From assembly GCA_015178975.1 (NCBI GenBank), contig WHVD01000046.1, positions 1 through 64,000 on the forward strand: a stretch of DNA of 64,000 nucleotides, in the 5' to 3' direction. Position numbers and translations under genes: made by a program. The DNA is from Hysterangium stoloniferum. Its lineage: Eukaryota; Basidiomycota; Agaricomycetes; Hysterangiales; Hysterangiaceae. How positions within the stretch are numbered: position 1 is the stretch's first letter; every line of letters begins with the position of its first letter. This document shows positions 33,005 to 42,700 of this stretch, in pieces. Below the pieces are notes generated by a model. It saw only the letters and a list, made by a program, of their open reading frames with translations, was not told where the DNA came from and did not search any database.

Positions 33005-34732
33005 TTAATCACTGGTATTGATGAGCAATGGCTGCTCAGACGCCACGGCCCTCTGATTCTGCCCTGTTATGGCACGAACACGAGTAGCAATGCCCTCGAT
33101 ACGTAGCTTACTCCATGCGATGACCGAAACAGGTATACGTTTGATGTCAGGCGTCCCATCCTGAACGATCCACAAGGATCCGAAAATTCCCAAAAGCAGA
33201 GCAAGGGGGAGCCAATCGCCGCAAGCCCCATATACAGTCCTGCTGTCATTCGCAGGACTTGGCACACCTATCGTTTTGACCCAGGACCCTGGGCCTACTT
33301 GAACATCCCCCGCGACGCCACTCAAGCCTTCTTTACCCCCATCGCACCACAAAATTTCTGCGCCAATTTCCTCACCGCGGGCACGGGCAAGCTGGTACAT
33401 TGCACGACCAACGTCCACATGCCATGTGTTTGCAGGGGCGAGAACAAGTTCGGGACGAGACGTGAGGGCTGTGAGTGGAGTAGAAAAATCGAGGCAGATA
33501 CTTGCACTAAGAGAGATAGGTTGAGTGGCCGTTTTTTCACCAGCAATGGGTACATCGATCTTATATACTACGGGATCATCTCCCGGAGTAGTCTGGGAGA
33601 AGGATTCTGCGACTATTTGGTCATGCAGGGTTATTGACAGGACTTCTCAAATTTATATACACTTACTCGGGACCAGGTTCCGCTTATAATACACGATTTC
33701 TTCTTGATTGCTATCGGGACCGATTAGCCTGAAACCATTGAGACTCCTTCTCTCAACGCTTTTGTTGCCGCCGTCCTGAAATGATACGCCAATCCACGTT
33801 TTAGAGGATGATGCGATTTGCTGTACAGCTTCGAACGCAGCGGTTTTCTCGGAGCTTGTTTCAAAAGTGACTGCGCTCTCTGGCCAGATGAGGATTTTGG
33901 CCTGCGGGGTGTAATGCTTTGTCTCGTCGAGGAATCGCGTAAGCTGGGAGGCTTCGGATGAAGGTGGAAGGATACAAGCCACTTTAAATGCGGTTGTGTG
34001 TTCAGAAATCGGCGGCAATGGAAGGGGATTCACATAGAACGAGGGAAGAGCAAGTGCCAAAAGAATTACTATGGATGGCACAAGGTGTCCTGATGGTCTT
34101 TTGACAGGCGAAGGAGTATCGTTGTCATCTTCAAGATTTATCAGTGGCGATTCTTCTTCCCGTTCAGCGATCATGTTGCCTAAGCCTTCCGCTGCGACAC
34201 TCGCCCACATCGCCGTTACAAAGTCTATGCCTGAAAATCCCAGATATCTACGCAACCATTGATATGAGGTGATGCCACTCAAAGGCGTCCACGTTACCAA
34301 ACGTCCAAGGGGACTGAGACGAGACACCACGAGCCATGTCATCGTCCATAAGACAGGAAATACGAACATTTGAGCTCGCGAGCCTCCGAGCCTTATAGAA
34401 TTCCTGCTGACAATTGGAATCAAGGCGATAATAGATGATGAGGCCGAAAGCAGTGAAAGTGATGCTACGGAACTGAGTGGCGAAGAGAGTGCGCTAATCG
34501 ATGGCCGGAGATGTGAAGTCGCTATTGACACTGTAAGCGTTATCCAGACAGAAATAATTTTAGGGGCCGCATAATTGCCAAGGGCATGTGTTCTTGTATA
34601 GAGGAGCAAGGTGGTAAGGAGAAAAATCAGGGAAATGAAGGAGGGGGTCAAGGAAAGACTGAAAAATGCGGAAGCACATGTGACCGGGAGTAATGTTAAT
34701 GCAGGCCGTCTCGCTACCAAAGAAGACAACAT
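33005..34732 (-). CDS. Carbon-nitrogen hydrolase (nitrilase superfamily) multi-pass membrane protein
   Basis: Exons 34732-33667 and 33612-33005 are joined across a 54-bp intron (GTAAGT...ATAG), giving YYKRNLVP-IAESFSQ. The N-terminal 180 residues hold several hydrophobic segments (for example FISLIFLLTTLLLY and ALIPIVSRNSIRL), and another lies near residues 215-235 (SIVILLALALPSFYV). The C-terminal domain carries the nitrilase triad: Glu in ILIWPESAV, Lys in YYKRNLVP, and Cys in LSASICLDF. Membrane segments before a CN-hydrolase domain recall bacterial apolipoprotein N-acyltransferase, and related fungal proteins exist, but the substrate is unknown. A start at 34732 is preferred over the upstream 34771. 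A C-terminal hydrophobic segment (LALLLGIFGSLWIV) may be a last anchor. The gene is divergent from mS23, with 238 bp between start codons. Confidence 0.85.
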
Positions 34733-34970
34733 CTGAATATAATGTAAATAATTGAATAATTGAATAACCAATAATTGAGGAAGGAGTCACCGTTCAGTAC
34801 CGATACTCAGAGTTGCAGTGCTCGTAGTGTGCCGCCGTGAGTGACAGGTTGTGTGACGCGCGTGACGCGGGATTAAGAGATTCTTCGAGGCTATCCTCAT
34901 TCGGTATGTTCTCATAGGCCATTGAACTGTTTATCAATGTTTTAAAATAATATTTTAGCAGTTTAATTAA

Positions 34971-35885
34971 ATGACGCGTCGTGTTGCGTCAAAGGTACAC
35001 CAGCAGGTCTCCAGACTCGTAGGAGCTGGTTTGCTAAAATCTCCGCCATGGCTGCAAGCAGTAATAGACCATCCTCCACTTCCTTTACCTCCCAAGGTTC
35101 CTGCCAGGCGAGATGCATATGATCTACCGCCAGAAAAGCCGTCTTCCCATTCGCCGACAGCCCGCCATATACCCACCAAGCACCTTCGCCCACCAAAAGC
35201 CCTTCCACTACCGATACACTATCTGGAGGACAGAGTACGAAGACAGTTCTTTAAGGATCGTCCTTTTGAAGCTTTTAGGGCCGTGACCCTAGTAGAGGAA
35301 GGTAGGATCGAGGAAGAACACTCAGTCAGAGGCCATGCTTGGACGAGACTACGACAGCGCGGACGCAATCCTATAGCAGAAGAGTACGTGGTATAACGCA
35401 TCCGTATTGTCTCATTGCTGAAGGTGCACAGCGCTATTCGTTTCGCCGTCCATTTACACCAAGTGCACAAACAACCACTCACTTCCGCATATCGAGCAGC
35501 GGTCACCCAATTCGACGCTCTACGGTCGGAGCAATACATAATGACACGTTTTGCGGTTCTGGAAGCCGAGGCTCATGGTGCTGTGTTTGTTTCGAAGGAG
35601 ATTGAACGTGGTTTCAAGTTGGAGGAGAGGGCATTGGAAAGCTGGGAGGTAACGGCGGCGGCGGATGATGGTGCAAATGCCGCCCGGAAGCGGTGGAAAG
35701 CTGTAGCAGAACGTCGCGACCCCGGAGAGTGGACGGGTGGTCGCGACTATGTCCGACTTTGGAAGCAAGGAACACGCCCGAATTACTCCCCAATGCTCTC
35801 AAGCGAAGATATCCCTCCTTCAGAAACATTGGATATGACCAAGGACGAGAATTTTGTGTCTACATCATCGCTATTCCGTAGCTAA
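34971..35885 (+). CDS. RSM25: Mitochondrial small-subunit ribosomal protein mS23 (Rsm25 family)
   Basis: Exons 34971-35383 and 35432-35885 are joined over a 48-bp intron (GTACGT donor, GCTGAA branch region, CACAG acceptor), giving NPIAED-AIRFAVHLHQ and a protein of 288 aa. The N-terminus VHQQVSRLVGAGLLKSPPWL is the hallmark start of fungal mS23, which joins the small subunit of the mitochondrial ribosome. The middle has IHYLEDRVRRQFFKDRPFEA, and the part after the intron (FAVHLHQVHKQPLTSAYRAA) also fits the family. The C-terminus is an acidic/variable tail. The basic N-terminus may serve as the import signal. I am fairly sure of the family. Confidence 0.85.
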
Positions 35886-38384
35886 ATGGTGTTGTACCAT
35901 GGTTGCCTGCGGTCAATATTATGTTCGCTTTGGAAACAGTAGCGTAGAGGACACCGCGTTTGCTGCATGAGAGTCTGATGATGGTACCTGACAATAAACA
36001 ATTCAGTCTCTCACATGCTCAGAGACGATTTTTATACTAGAGGATAATACACAAAATTCCACTATTTTCCACGTACTTATTTAATATGGCAAATTCTTCA
36101 AAATTTCTTCAAGAACTCGATGAATATCATTAACATACACAATGCACAGGGCTGCATAAAACTAGTCAATAGTCCCCCGCCGCCTAGGCTACTGCTTGCG
36201 TCGCCAAAACAAGTCAGGTCCATTGGCATACTGTGAAATAAGTAGTTATCATGGCTACGATCGTGGCACCAAATCTTTGATGGGCTCGGGGACAACCATG
36301 TACTAATACTCCGAAGTCGACTCCAGAAACATCTTGGGAATCTCCATTTTTAGTTTAAATACAAAGAATGCACGCGAAGTTTAAGTAATGCTTTGGGTTT
36401 ATTAGTTATTATGAGATACAACAACTAAGGTATATATATATACAATACAGCTCCAAGATATATGTCATGCTATGTATATGAGATAATTGGAGCGAATGAC
36501 GAAATGAGCATAAATGGTAATACATGTTTATACAACCTATTTTGGTAATCGATTGACGGAATACGCGCAGGCTTGCAATTCCAACATCCATTGGGTTACA
36601 CGCTCTTAAAATATAAATGGGCTCCTTCCCGATTAATAGGAGTGCACAGAAGCGCACTATACTTATGATTCCTCCGCTGAGACATCAGGACGTTTACCGT
36701 CCAGTAGTAAACCAATTTGTGAAGCCATGAACCTGGAACCTGGCTACTTTGCAACAAGTTTCCCACAGGATTCCCGGGATAATTGGCATTGTATCCGTGT
36801 CTAATATGTACCGATAATTGTAATATAATAAGTGACTGATGTTAATTAATATATTCCCTTCATTTAATAAGTTCTAATTTTTTTATTAGGCTTCACAGTT
36901 GGTGAGGAAGTTCTGCGAAAGCCCTTCTATTCTGGGATTAAACCCACTCAAAGCTTAAGGCTTTCAGAGAAGGCTAAACTCTGTACTTTTGAAGGTATTT
37001 TTCCCGCCTCAGACGACATTTGCCGCGGCTCGAGCAACCATACATATGTCTGACGAAAACCACAAGAAGGCAGCGGGTGCCCGAACTAAATACATCAGCT
37101 GCTAATAATTATAAGTGCATAAGTAGAAAAATCACCTCAGTCGCTGCCTATGATGGCTATGAAAAATGATTGAGGTATTAAGGAAATAATTCCCTTACTT
37201 ATGTATATGGGTAGAAGCTGTGCTAGTAGCATGAGGTGACACGGGGGAACGAGCCCGGTACAAGATTATAGTGGCTCGATGCGGTCTAGTCGGAAGTCTG
37301 AAAGAGGCATAGCGCGATCAAGAGCAACGTGCTCTCTGGGAGTGTTTCGGCAATACTGTTGTGTCACCACATTTTGTCAGTATCAACCTTGCGATACTTC
37401 TTGACATGTTCGTGCTTGTGCAGTTATGGGTGGTTGGGAGGGATTGAGATCAATTGATTTGAGCCCTAGGCTTAAATACTCTACCAGTAGTAAGTGATGC
37501 CTCCTCTTTAAAATGAGAAATCCTAGCATTTTCAAAAACACCGGGAATGGTTTTTCGGAAGATTCCTTGGGGGAATATCTCCCCAGGTCAGAATGTTATT
37601 CATAAAAGTAATTCCTAGCAATTGAGGCTATTATGCCTTCCTTGGAGTCAAATTTGACATAAGGATTTCTTTACTATCGCTCTAAAGACAGAAGTTGTAC
37701 TGCCGTTGCTTATGTATAAGGGAGGACTAGATTTTGCTTTGCCCACACCTATGTCTAAGCATTGTTAGGAATCGTCAAATCAATTTATTATAAATTCATA
37801 TGCTGGAAAGGAAAGACCTTGGATAAATAAATTGAATTAACTCTAATAATTACAAAGTGAAGTATACTCTTGGGATTCTCCCGTTGTTGCTATGTGGCTG
37901 GGCATTCAAGTTTATTACAGTCTATCTCGGCCCTGACAAGATACCGATAATTTGCCGGCCAGAAGCATTCAAGCTCTAAGAGTTCATGCGCGATTTCAGC
38001 CGAGTTGACATATAACAGAGGAGGAGCCCAAAACATTGAGATAAACAAGGTCACCTAAGAGAAATACAGACCTACATTAAGCTCGTACCGGGAGAACACT
38101 TGGTGTGCTACTTCCTTTGCCATCCAGATGATGTTTCCCATTCGTGATGGGATGTTACATGCCGTAGATTTAATCCTGGTGGAGGAATGCGTGGTTAGTA
38201 TAGGACTGTGTGTACCAGGTACACTAACAAACCTTTAGGAATCTGTGTTCGAAATATTATTCGCAATGTCACGATCGGCGTACTAATGGCAGGGAAAGTG
38301 TTTACGACATTAGATGAGAGCACCGTGGGGAGTGGGAGCGAAGCTGCTATACTCATTTAAGTGAAAGCGAGTTCTCTTCTATTG
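35886..38384. other. 2.5-kb gene desert
   Basis: AT-rich with short scattered ORFs only, none with recognisable content or intron-linked continuity. No terminal repeats, RNA genes or transposon ends could be identified. It separates the conserved mS23 gene from the inverted-repeat-bounded SF3A2 segment. Confidence 0.5.
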
Positions 38385-38660
38385 GTAGACTCGCTAGGAC
38401 TCACACGTCAACCCTCACTTTCCGCAAGTTAGATCATGACTAAATCATATTTCGACTTTCGATTGTAACTGAATGTTTTTTTTGGCATTTTTTGAGCTTT
38501 AAGACCTAGATATGCAATCCTCTTAGGACGAATGCAGCAAGCTGCAATCCTTTTTTTTTTTTTTCGAATGCTCTCTAAAGTTGCTTGTAATCGTAATGTA
38601 GGGCGTTGAATTGCGCTACTCGTTTGTATGCGAATGAGATGTGTGGTCGATGGTTACGTA
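38385..38660 (+). repeat. Left arm of a long inverted repeat flanking the SF3A2 copy
   Basis: TAGACTCGCTAGG, CACTTTCCGCAAGTTAGATC, AAATCATATTTCG, CTTGTAATCGTAAT and CTACTCGTTTGTATGCGAAT appear here in order and recur as reverse complements at 40145-39880. The arms are about 270 bp and perhaps 75-80 percent identical, with long T/A runs at matching places. Confidence 0.85.
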
Positions 38661-38943
38661 TTACAGTCGAACTTCGCATAATGCACAGAGTTGAACTTGG
38701 GCTTGGAGCGACATCGACGCACGTCACACATGTCCCATCATATAACCAACCTATAACCCATAATACATACTTCTCATTGCATGACACTAGGTTGGGAACC
38801 GAGGCCATGCATTATGAGAAGGTCGACTCTATAATGGATCGGTTCCGAATTGTGACGCGTGACATCGTGGCACTGTGCTTTCTCTTCTGTCATGGGTGAG
38901 ATTTCCTATTCTACAGTTCTTAGACAACGCTAACCTTATTCAA

Positions 38944-39771
38944 CTAGATTTTCAGGTGAATAAAACACAACGACACACTAAAAACTCCTATTAATTGTTT
39001 TGTATCTCAGAACCGAGTGGGCTCCAAGTTCGGTGGTGGTGGTGTGGCTGGTGCATCTGAAGCCAATGTCGACCGTCGTGAGCGTCTTCGGAAGCTTGCG
39101 CTTGAAACCATCGATCTCGCAAAGGTCAGGCTTCACATATATCATGCCCGTCTTTCCAATTAACCTCTTCACGCCCAGGATCCATACATTCTTCGTAACC
39201 ATCTCGGTTCGCTCGAATGCCGTCTTTGCCTAACTCTCCACACAAATGAGGGCTCATACCTGGCCCACACACAAGGAAAAAAGCACCAGACCAATCTTGC
39301 CCGGCGTGCAGCCCGTGATGCGAAGGATTCTCAGCTAATGATTGCTCCCACCCAGAGCAACATTCAGCGCAAGGTCTTCTTAAAAATTGGACGTCCTGGT
39401 TACAGAGTGACCAAGGTACGGGATCCCATACAGAGAAAAGAGGGTATGATGGTGCAGGTCCATCTGCCACAAATAAAAGACACTGTTTTGCCTAGAAGGA
39501 GGTTCATGAGCGCTTGGGAGCAAAAGCGAGAGCCGCCGAATAGAGCTTATCAGTATCTCATTGTAAGTTGCTTTTTCCCCGTCTACCCCGAACGCCCTAG
39601 CTAATAATTGTTTAGGTGGCTGCGGAGCCGTATGAGACTATTGCGTTCAGGATTCCATCTAGGGAGATTGAGAACGAAGATGAAGATGAAACTGGGTGGA
39701 ATTGGTCGCATTGGGATCCTGACACAAAGCAGTATAGCTTTCAGTTCATGTTCCGTGAACCTGCCTATTGA
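38944..39771 (+). CDS. SF3A2: Splicing factor 3a subunit 2 (SF3A2 / Prp11) copy without an ATG
   Basis: Exons 38944-38955, 39011-39124, 39179-39562 and 39616-39771 join in frame with good GT-AG introns, giving about 221 residues. The sequence has the family start (x)DFQNRVGSKFGGGGVAG, RERLRKLALETIDLAKDPYI, the U1-type C2H2 zinc finger (CRLCLTLHTNEGSYLAHTQGKKH split over CX2C and HX5H) and the C-terminal AAEPYETIAFRIPSREIE. SF3A2 is part of the U2 snRNP and is essential for branch-site recognition. Where the family has ATG before GATTTTCAG, this copy has CTA. The frame is open upstream to a stop at 38860 with no ATG. All introns are kept, so it is a DNA-level copy. Either initiation is non-AUG or this is a displaced, non-functional copy. 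Confidence 0.85.
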
Positions 39772-39879
39772 AGTTCTAGGTTTCACCAGCTATGGGGGTG
39801 ATATTTGTATTTTATGTATGCTTCATAAATGATAATGTGTCGCACACGCGTATCGCTGATTACCATAATGTATGTGACA

Positions 39880-40150
39880 TTGACCATCGACCATCGACCA
39901 CACATATCATTTGTATACAAACGAGTAGAGCGATTCAAACAGATTCCGTATTACGATTACAAATAACTTTAGAGCATTCAAAAAAAAAAGGATTGGGGCT
40001 TGCCCTATTCGTCGCAAGAGGTTTGCAAATCTAGGTCTTAACGCCAAAAAAAAAACCATTCAGTTACCATCGAAAGCCGAAATATGATTTAGTCCCGATC
40101 TAACTTGCGGAAGTGAGTGTCAGCCCTTAGCGAGTCTATCAGTGAAGTCA
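39880..40150 (-). repeat. Right arm of the long inverted repeat flanking the SF3A2 copy
   Basis: This is the reverse complement of the 38385-38660 arm. See GACCATCGACCACACAT, CGAGTAG, TTACGATTACAAATAAC, GAGCATTC followed by an A-run, and CTTGCGGAAGTGAGTG, then AGCGAGTCTATCAGTG at its outer end. Confidence 0.85.
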
Positions 40151-40667
40151 TTGTATGACCCAAATTGAGATGGTGGTTGGAGAGAAAGAGAGAGAGATTC
40201 AATCCAGGTGCTTGAAGCACCAATGCACTTATGGTGCATCATAACTATATTATCTATACATGGGGCAGCCTAGAGTGACTGAAAGAAGATTTGGCTTAAA
40301 GATAAATAGGTGAGAGAGAAATGTGTATGACAAGCCTGGCCTTTGGGGAGGCTGGAGATATGGCTCTAAACCTGCCATCCATTTTGGTTCTTGGAATCAT
40401 GGGAATCTCATTCTCTTGCAACAGAGGGATCCTGCCACTGGTCCCTCAGTGGAGGGCAGCAGCAAGGACAGTAGAGGGCAGCAATGAGGGTAATGGGAGG
40501 CAGTAGGGTAGTGCAAATGAGTCTGTAGAGGCAAAGGTCAGCATGACAGTGCAGATGTTTGGAATGTATCAATTGGTGGCAATATTGAGGTAGTCTTTGA
40601 ATCTGGTGGTGGCAGCAATGAATTTGGGGATGTGGAATATAGTTTTTGAGTTGCTAAAGAGCCTGGT
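40151..40667. other. Non-coding, purine-rich, nothing recognised
   Basis: A short GA-rich run (GAGAGAAAGAGAGAGAGA near 40180) and G-rich degenerate sequence are present. There is no supported gene. Confidence 0.45.
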
Positions 40668-41058
40668 TGTTAAGATCCAAGTAGGGGGGCAAAGGGGGCT
40701 CTATGTCAGAGGGCTGACAATAGAGACCATACTAGTTGGGAGGGTGGGAACTTTATACAAAGGTGTAATGGATGAGCAGAGGTCCAATCAAGGAAGCAAG
40801 AAGTAGTGACTGGTTGAAGGAAGCATGGAAAGGGGTAAGGATTAAACTAAAAGTGAATAAAATGTAATTAAAATATACTAAAAGGTATGAGGTGGAAAAG
40901 TATCATTTACATGTTGAGTGGGTAACAGGAGAGCATCAGAACAGAGATGGGACAGAATGCCCAAAGGATGATCTACGGTGAAACAAGTGTCAGGGCACCA
41001 CAGGTTGTGACACTGTGGTCAGGGTACCAATAGCAGAATGCCAGAGGGTAAGGAGGGT
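40668..41058 (+). repeat. Truncated LTR-like sequence
   Basis: The segment begins TGTTAAGATC and shares a diverged order of motifs with the next segment (41059-41568), including ACTAGT(T/C)(G/A)GGAGG, CCAATCAAGGAAGCAA and GAAACAAGTGTCAGG. It stops where the next TGTTAAGATC starts. It is a fossil of the same LTR family. Confidence 0.6.
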
Positions 41059-41568
41059 TGTTAAGATCTAAGCTAAAAGGGGAAGGAAGGCTCTAAGTCA
41101 GAGGTTTGATGATTGGAAACAAGCTAATTGGGGGACCAATGATAGAGATCATACTAGTCAGGAGGAAAGGGACTGGGAACTAATAGGGGGTAATCTAAGT
41201 CTATTTTTGAACTCAAGAACTGTAGCATACATGAAGAAGATTTATACTACAATGAGATGGATGACTGGAGGGCCAATCAAGGAAGCAAAGAGTGAAACAG
41301 ATCATAAGAAGTTGATGACAAGGTGGGGAGACTAAATGTAAAGTACTAAACAATACTAAAGGGGTCTGAGGTGGCAAGAGAGACATGTAAAGGGAGACAG
41401 TGATGGGACAGAGATGGAATGGAAGGCTAGAGAGTTAATTACCATAATGAAACAAGTGTCAGGGGCACTGTGAGCAGTGATGCCTTGGGTGGGGGTTCTG
41501 ACAGTGAGTCAACAGAGGGCTTTGAGTCTAAAACAGGTTGTGGGGGTCTGAACGATGGGATCCTAACA
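41059..41568 (+). repeat. Solo LTR-like fossil, about 510 bp
   Basis: The segment starts TGTTAAGATCTAAG and ends GGGATCCTAACA, giving inverted terminal ends TGTTA...TAACA with GATC inside each, typical of Gypsy LTRs. No internal coding region is attached on either side. It is clearly diverged from the neighbouring truncated copy, so it is old. Confidence 0.65.
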
Positions 41569-41724
41569 CATCCTTCTATACTGTACTTTGACAGTTGTTG
41601 AGAAAATTTGATCCATGTCAGGTCCATAGACCATGTTGAGATTGCCCTGTATTTGCACGGTATATGCCAAATAGCTGAGATGAAGCTAACTCCAACCAAA
41701 CTGTCACTGAAGACCACCCAGACT

Positions 41725-42700
41725 TACGACGTGTCAGCTATGCGTACACCGATAAAGAGAATGAGGCACTAGACAATACAATCCTAGAACTCTTGTCGTT
41801 GAACGTAAAATTCAATACAATGCCTATCCTAGTTGCCCTCCTCGTGTTGGTGACTGCTGCTGGCAGTAAACTGAAGAAATTGACATACCATGAGGCCGAC
41901 ACACTCCTTATACAACACCCGACTCTCAGGGGAGAGTTGGAGAATGGCTTCAATCAGAGGACATTTAAAGAGATGAGAAACCTAGGTACGTCATCTACTA
42001 CCGCCAACATCTCTTCTATATTCTCAATCAACTAGAAATCCTGCTGCATCCTCAGCCATCTACAGGCGCCGGTAAGTCACTAATTCAATTACGATTGAAC
42101 ATGTATCCAAGTTGCTTTTCAGCTGTGGTACAGGGGCCTGTCGTGATTCAGGCACAAGGTATATCTTCATTGTTTTCTCTGAGGTCGATCCTTATCGACC
42201 TCCTTATAGCCACTCAGCGTGCTTGGGAGCAAGATTATGTCGGCACAGCTGTAGAGGGTTTGGAACTTCATATTAAAAAGTACTACAGAACAAACTTTGA
42301 AGGAACCAATAAAATGGATTATGCTCATTACACATCCATTATCCAATCATCAGGCATGGATGTGTAGTGAACATAATGCATTTTCTTGGATCCTTCAAAG
42401 TTTGTTCTGTAGTACTTTTTAATATGAAGTTCCAAGTTCATGACGAAAGGCCAGACAATGGTTGAGCCGGGTCTGGACAGAAAAACATTTTACAACAACG
42501 TCATACAAAGGACAAAAAAGATTTGTTAACTAGTGAGTTAGTTGGCCAGTTGGTGATAGACTTTATTCCTGCTTCATGTTCCTGCTTCAGATTTTGGGAA
42601 CAGCCGAGCTGACAAGGAAAATTGGAGGTGCTGCTTTTGCATCACCTGAACACAGTTCACATGAAGATGAAATTGTTTCTGCTGCACACGGTTTGCGGAG
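41725..42700 (+). pseudogene. Inverted partial copy of NTPase gene 2, rearranged
   Basis: The first 300 bp closely matches the start of NTPase gene 2 on the opposite strand (DHPDLRRVSYAYTDKENEAL... in both; the exon 1 to exon 3 order including intron sequence is kept). It continues through EQDYVGTAVEGLELHIKKYY, then changes into a fold-back inversion, then resumes with later gene sequence and a piece corresponding to LGTAELTRKIGGAAFASPEH. Introns are retained, so this was a DNA-level duplication. It is broken and partial, with a few rearrangement joints, and is treated here only as a relic. Confidence 0.85.
42261..42434. repeat. Fold-back inverted repeat (78-bp arms, 18-bp spacer)
   Basis: Left arm 42261-42338 and right arm 42357-42434 are reverse complements with about 5 mismatches in 78. 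The left arm begins TGGAACTTCATATTAAAAAG. The right arm ends with its reverse complement, CTTTTTAATATGAAGTTCCA. The single-copy parent segment is at about 32040-32120 in NTPase gene 2. Confidence 0.95.

Noticed and set aside
39126-39470. Minus-strand ORF of 114 codons
   Set aside because: It is the antisense of SF3A2 exon 3, whose plus-strand reading is strongly conserved.
41439-41717. Minus-strand 92-codon ORF
   Set aside because: It spans the LTR end and flanking sequence with no recognisable protein.
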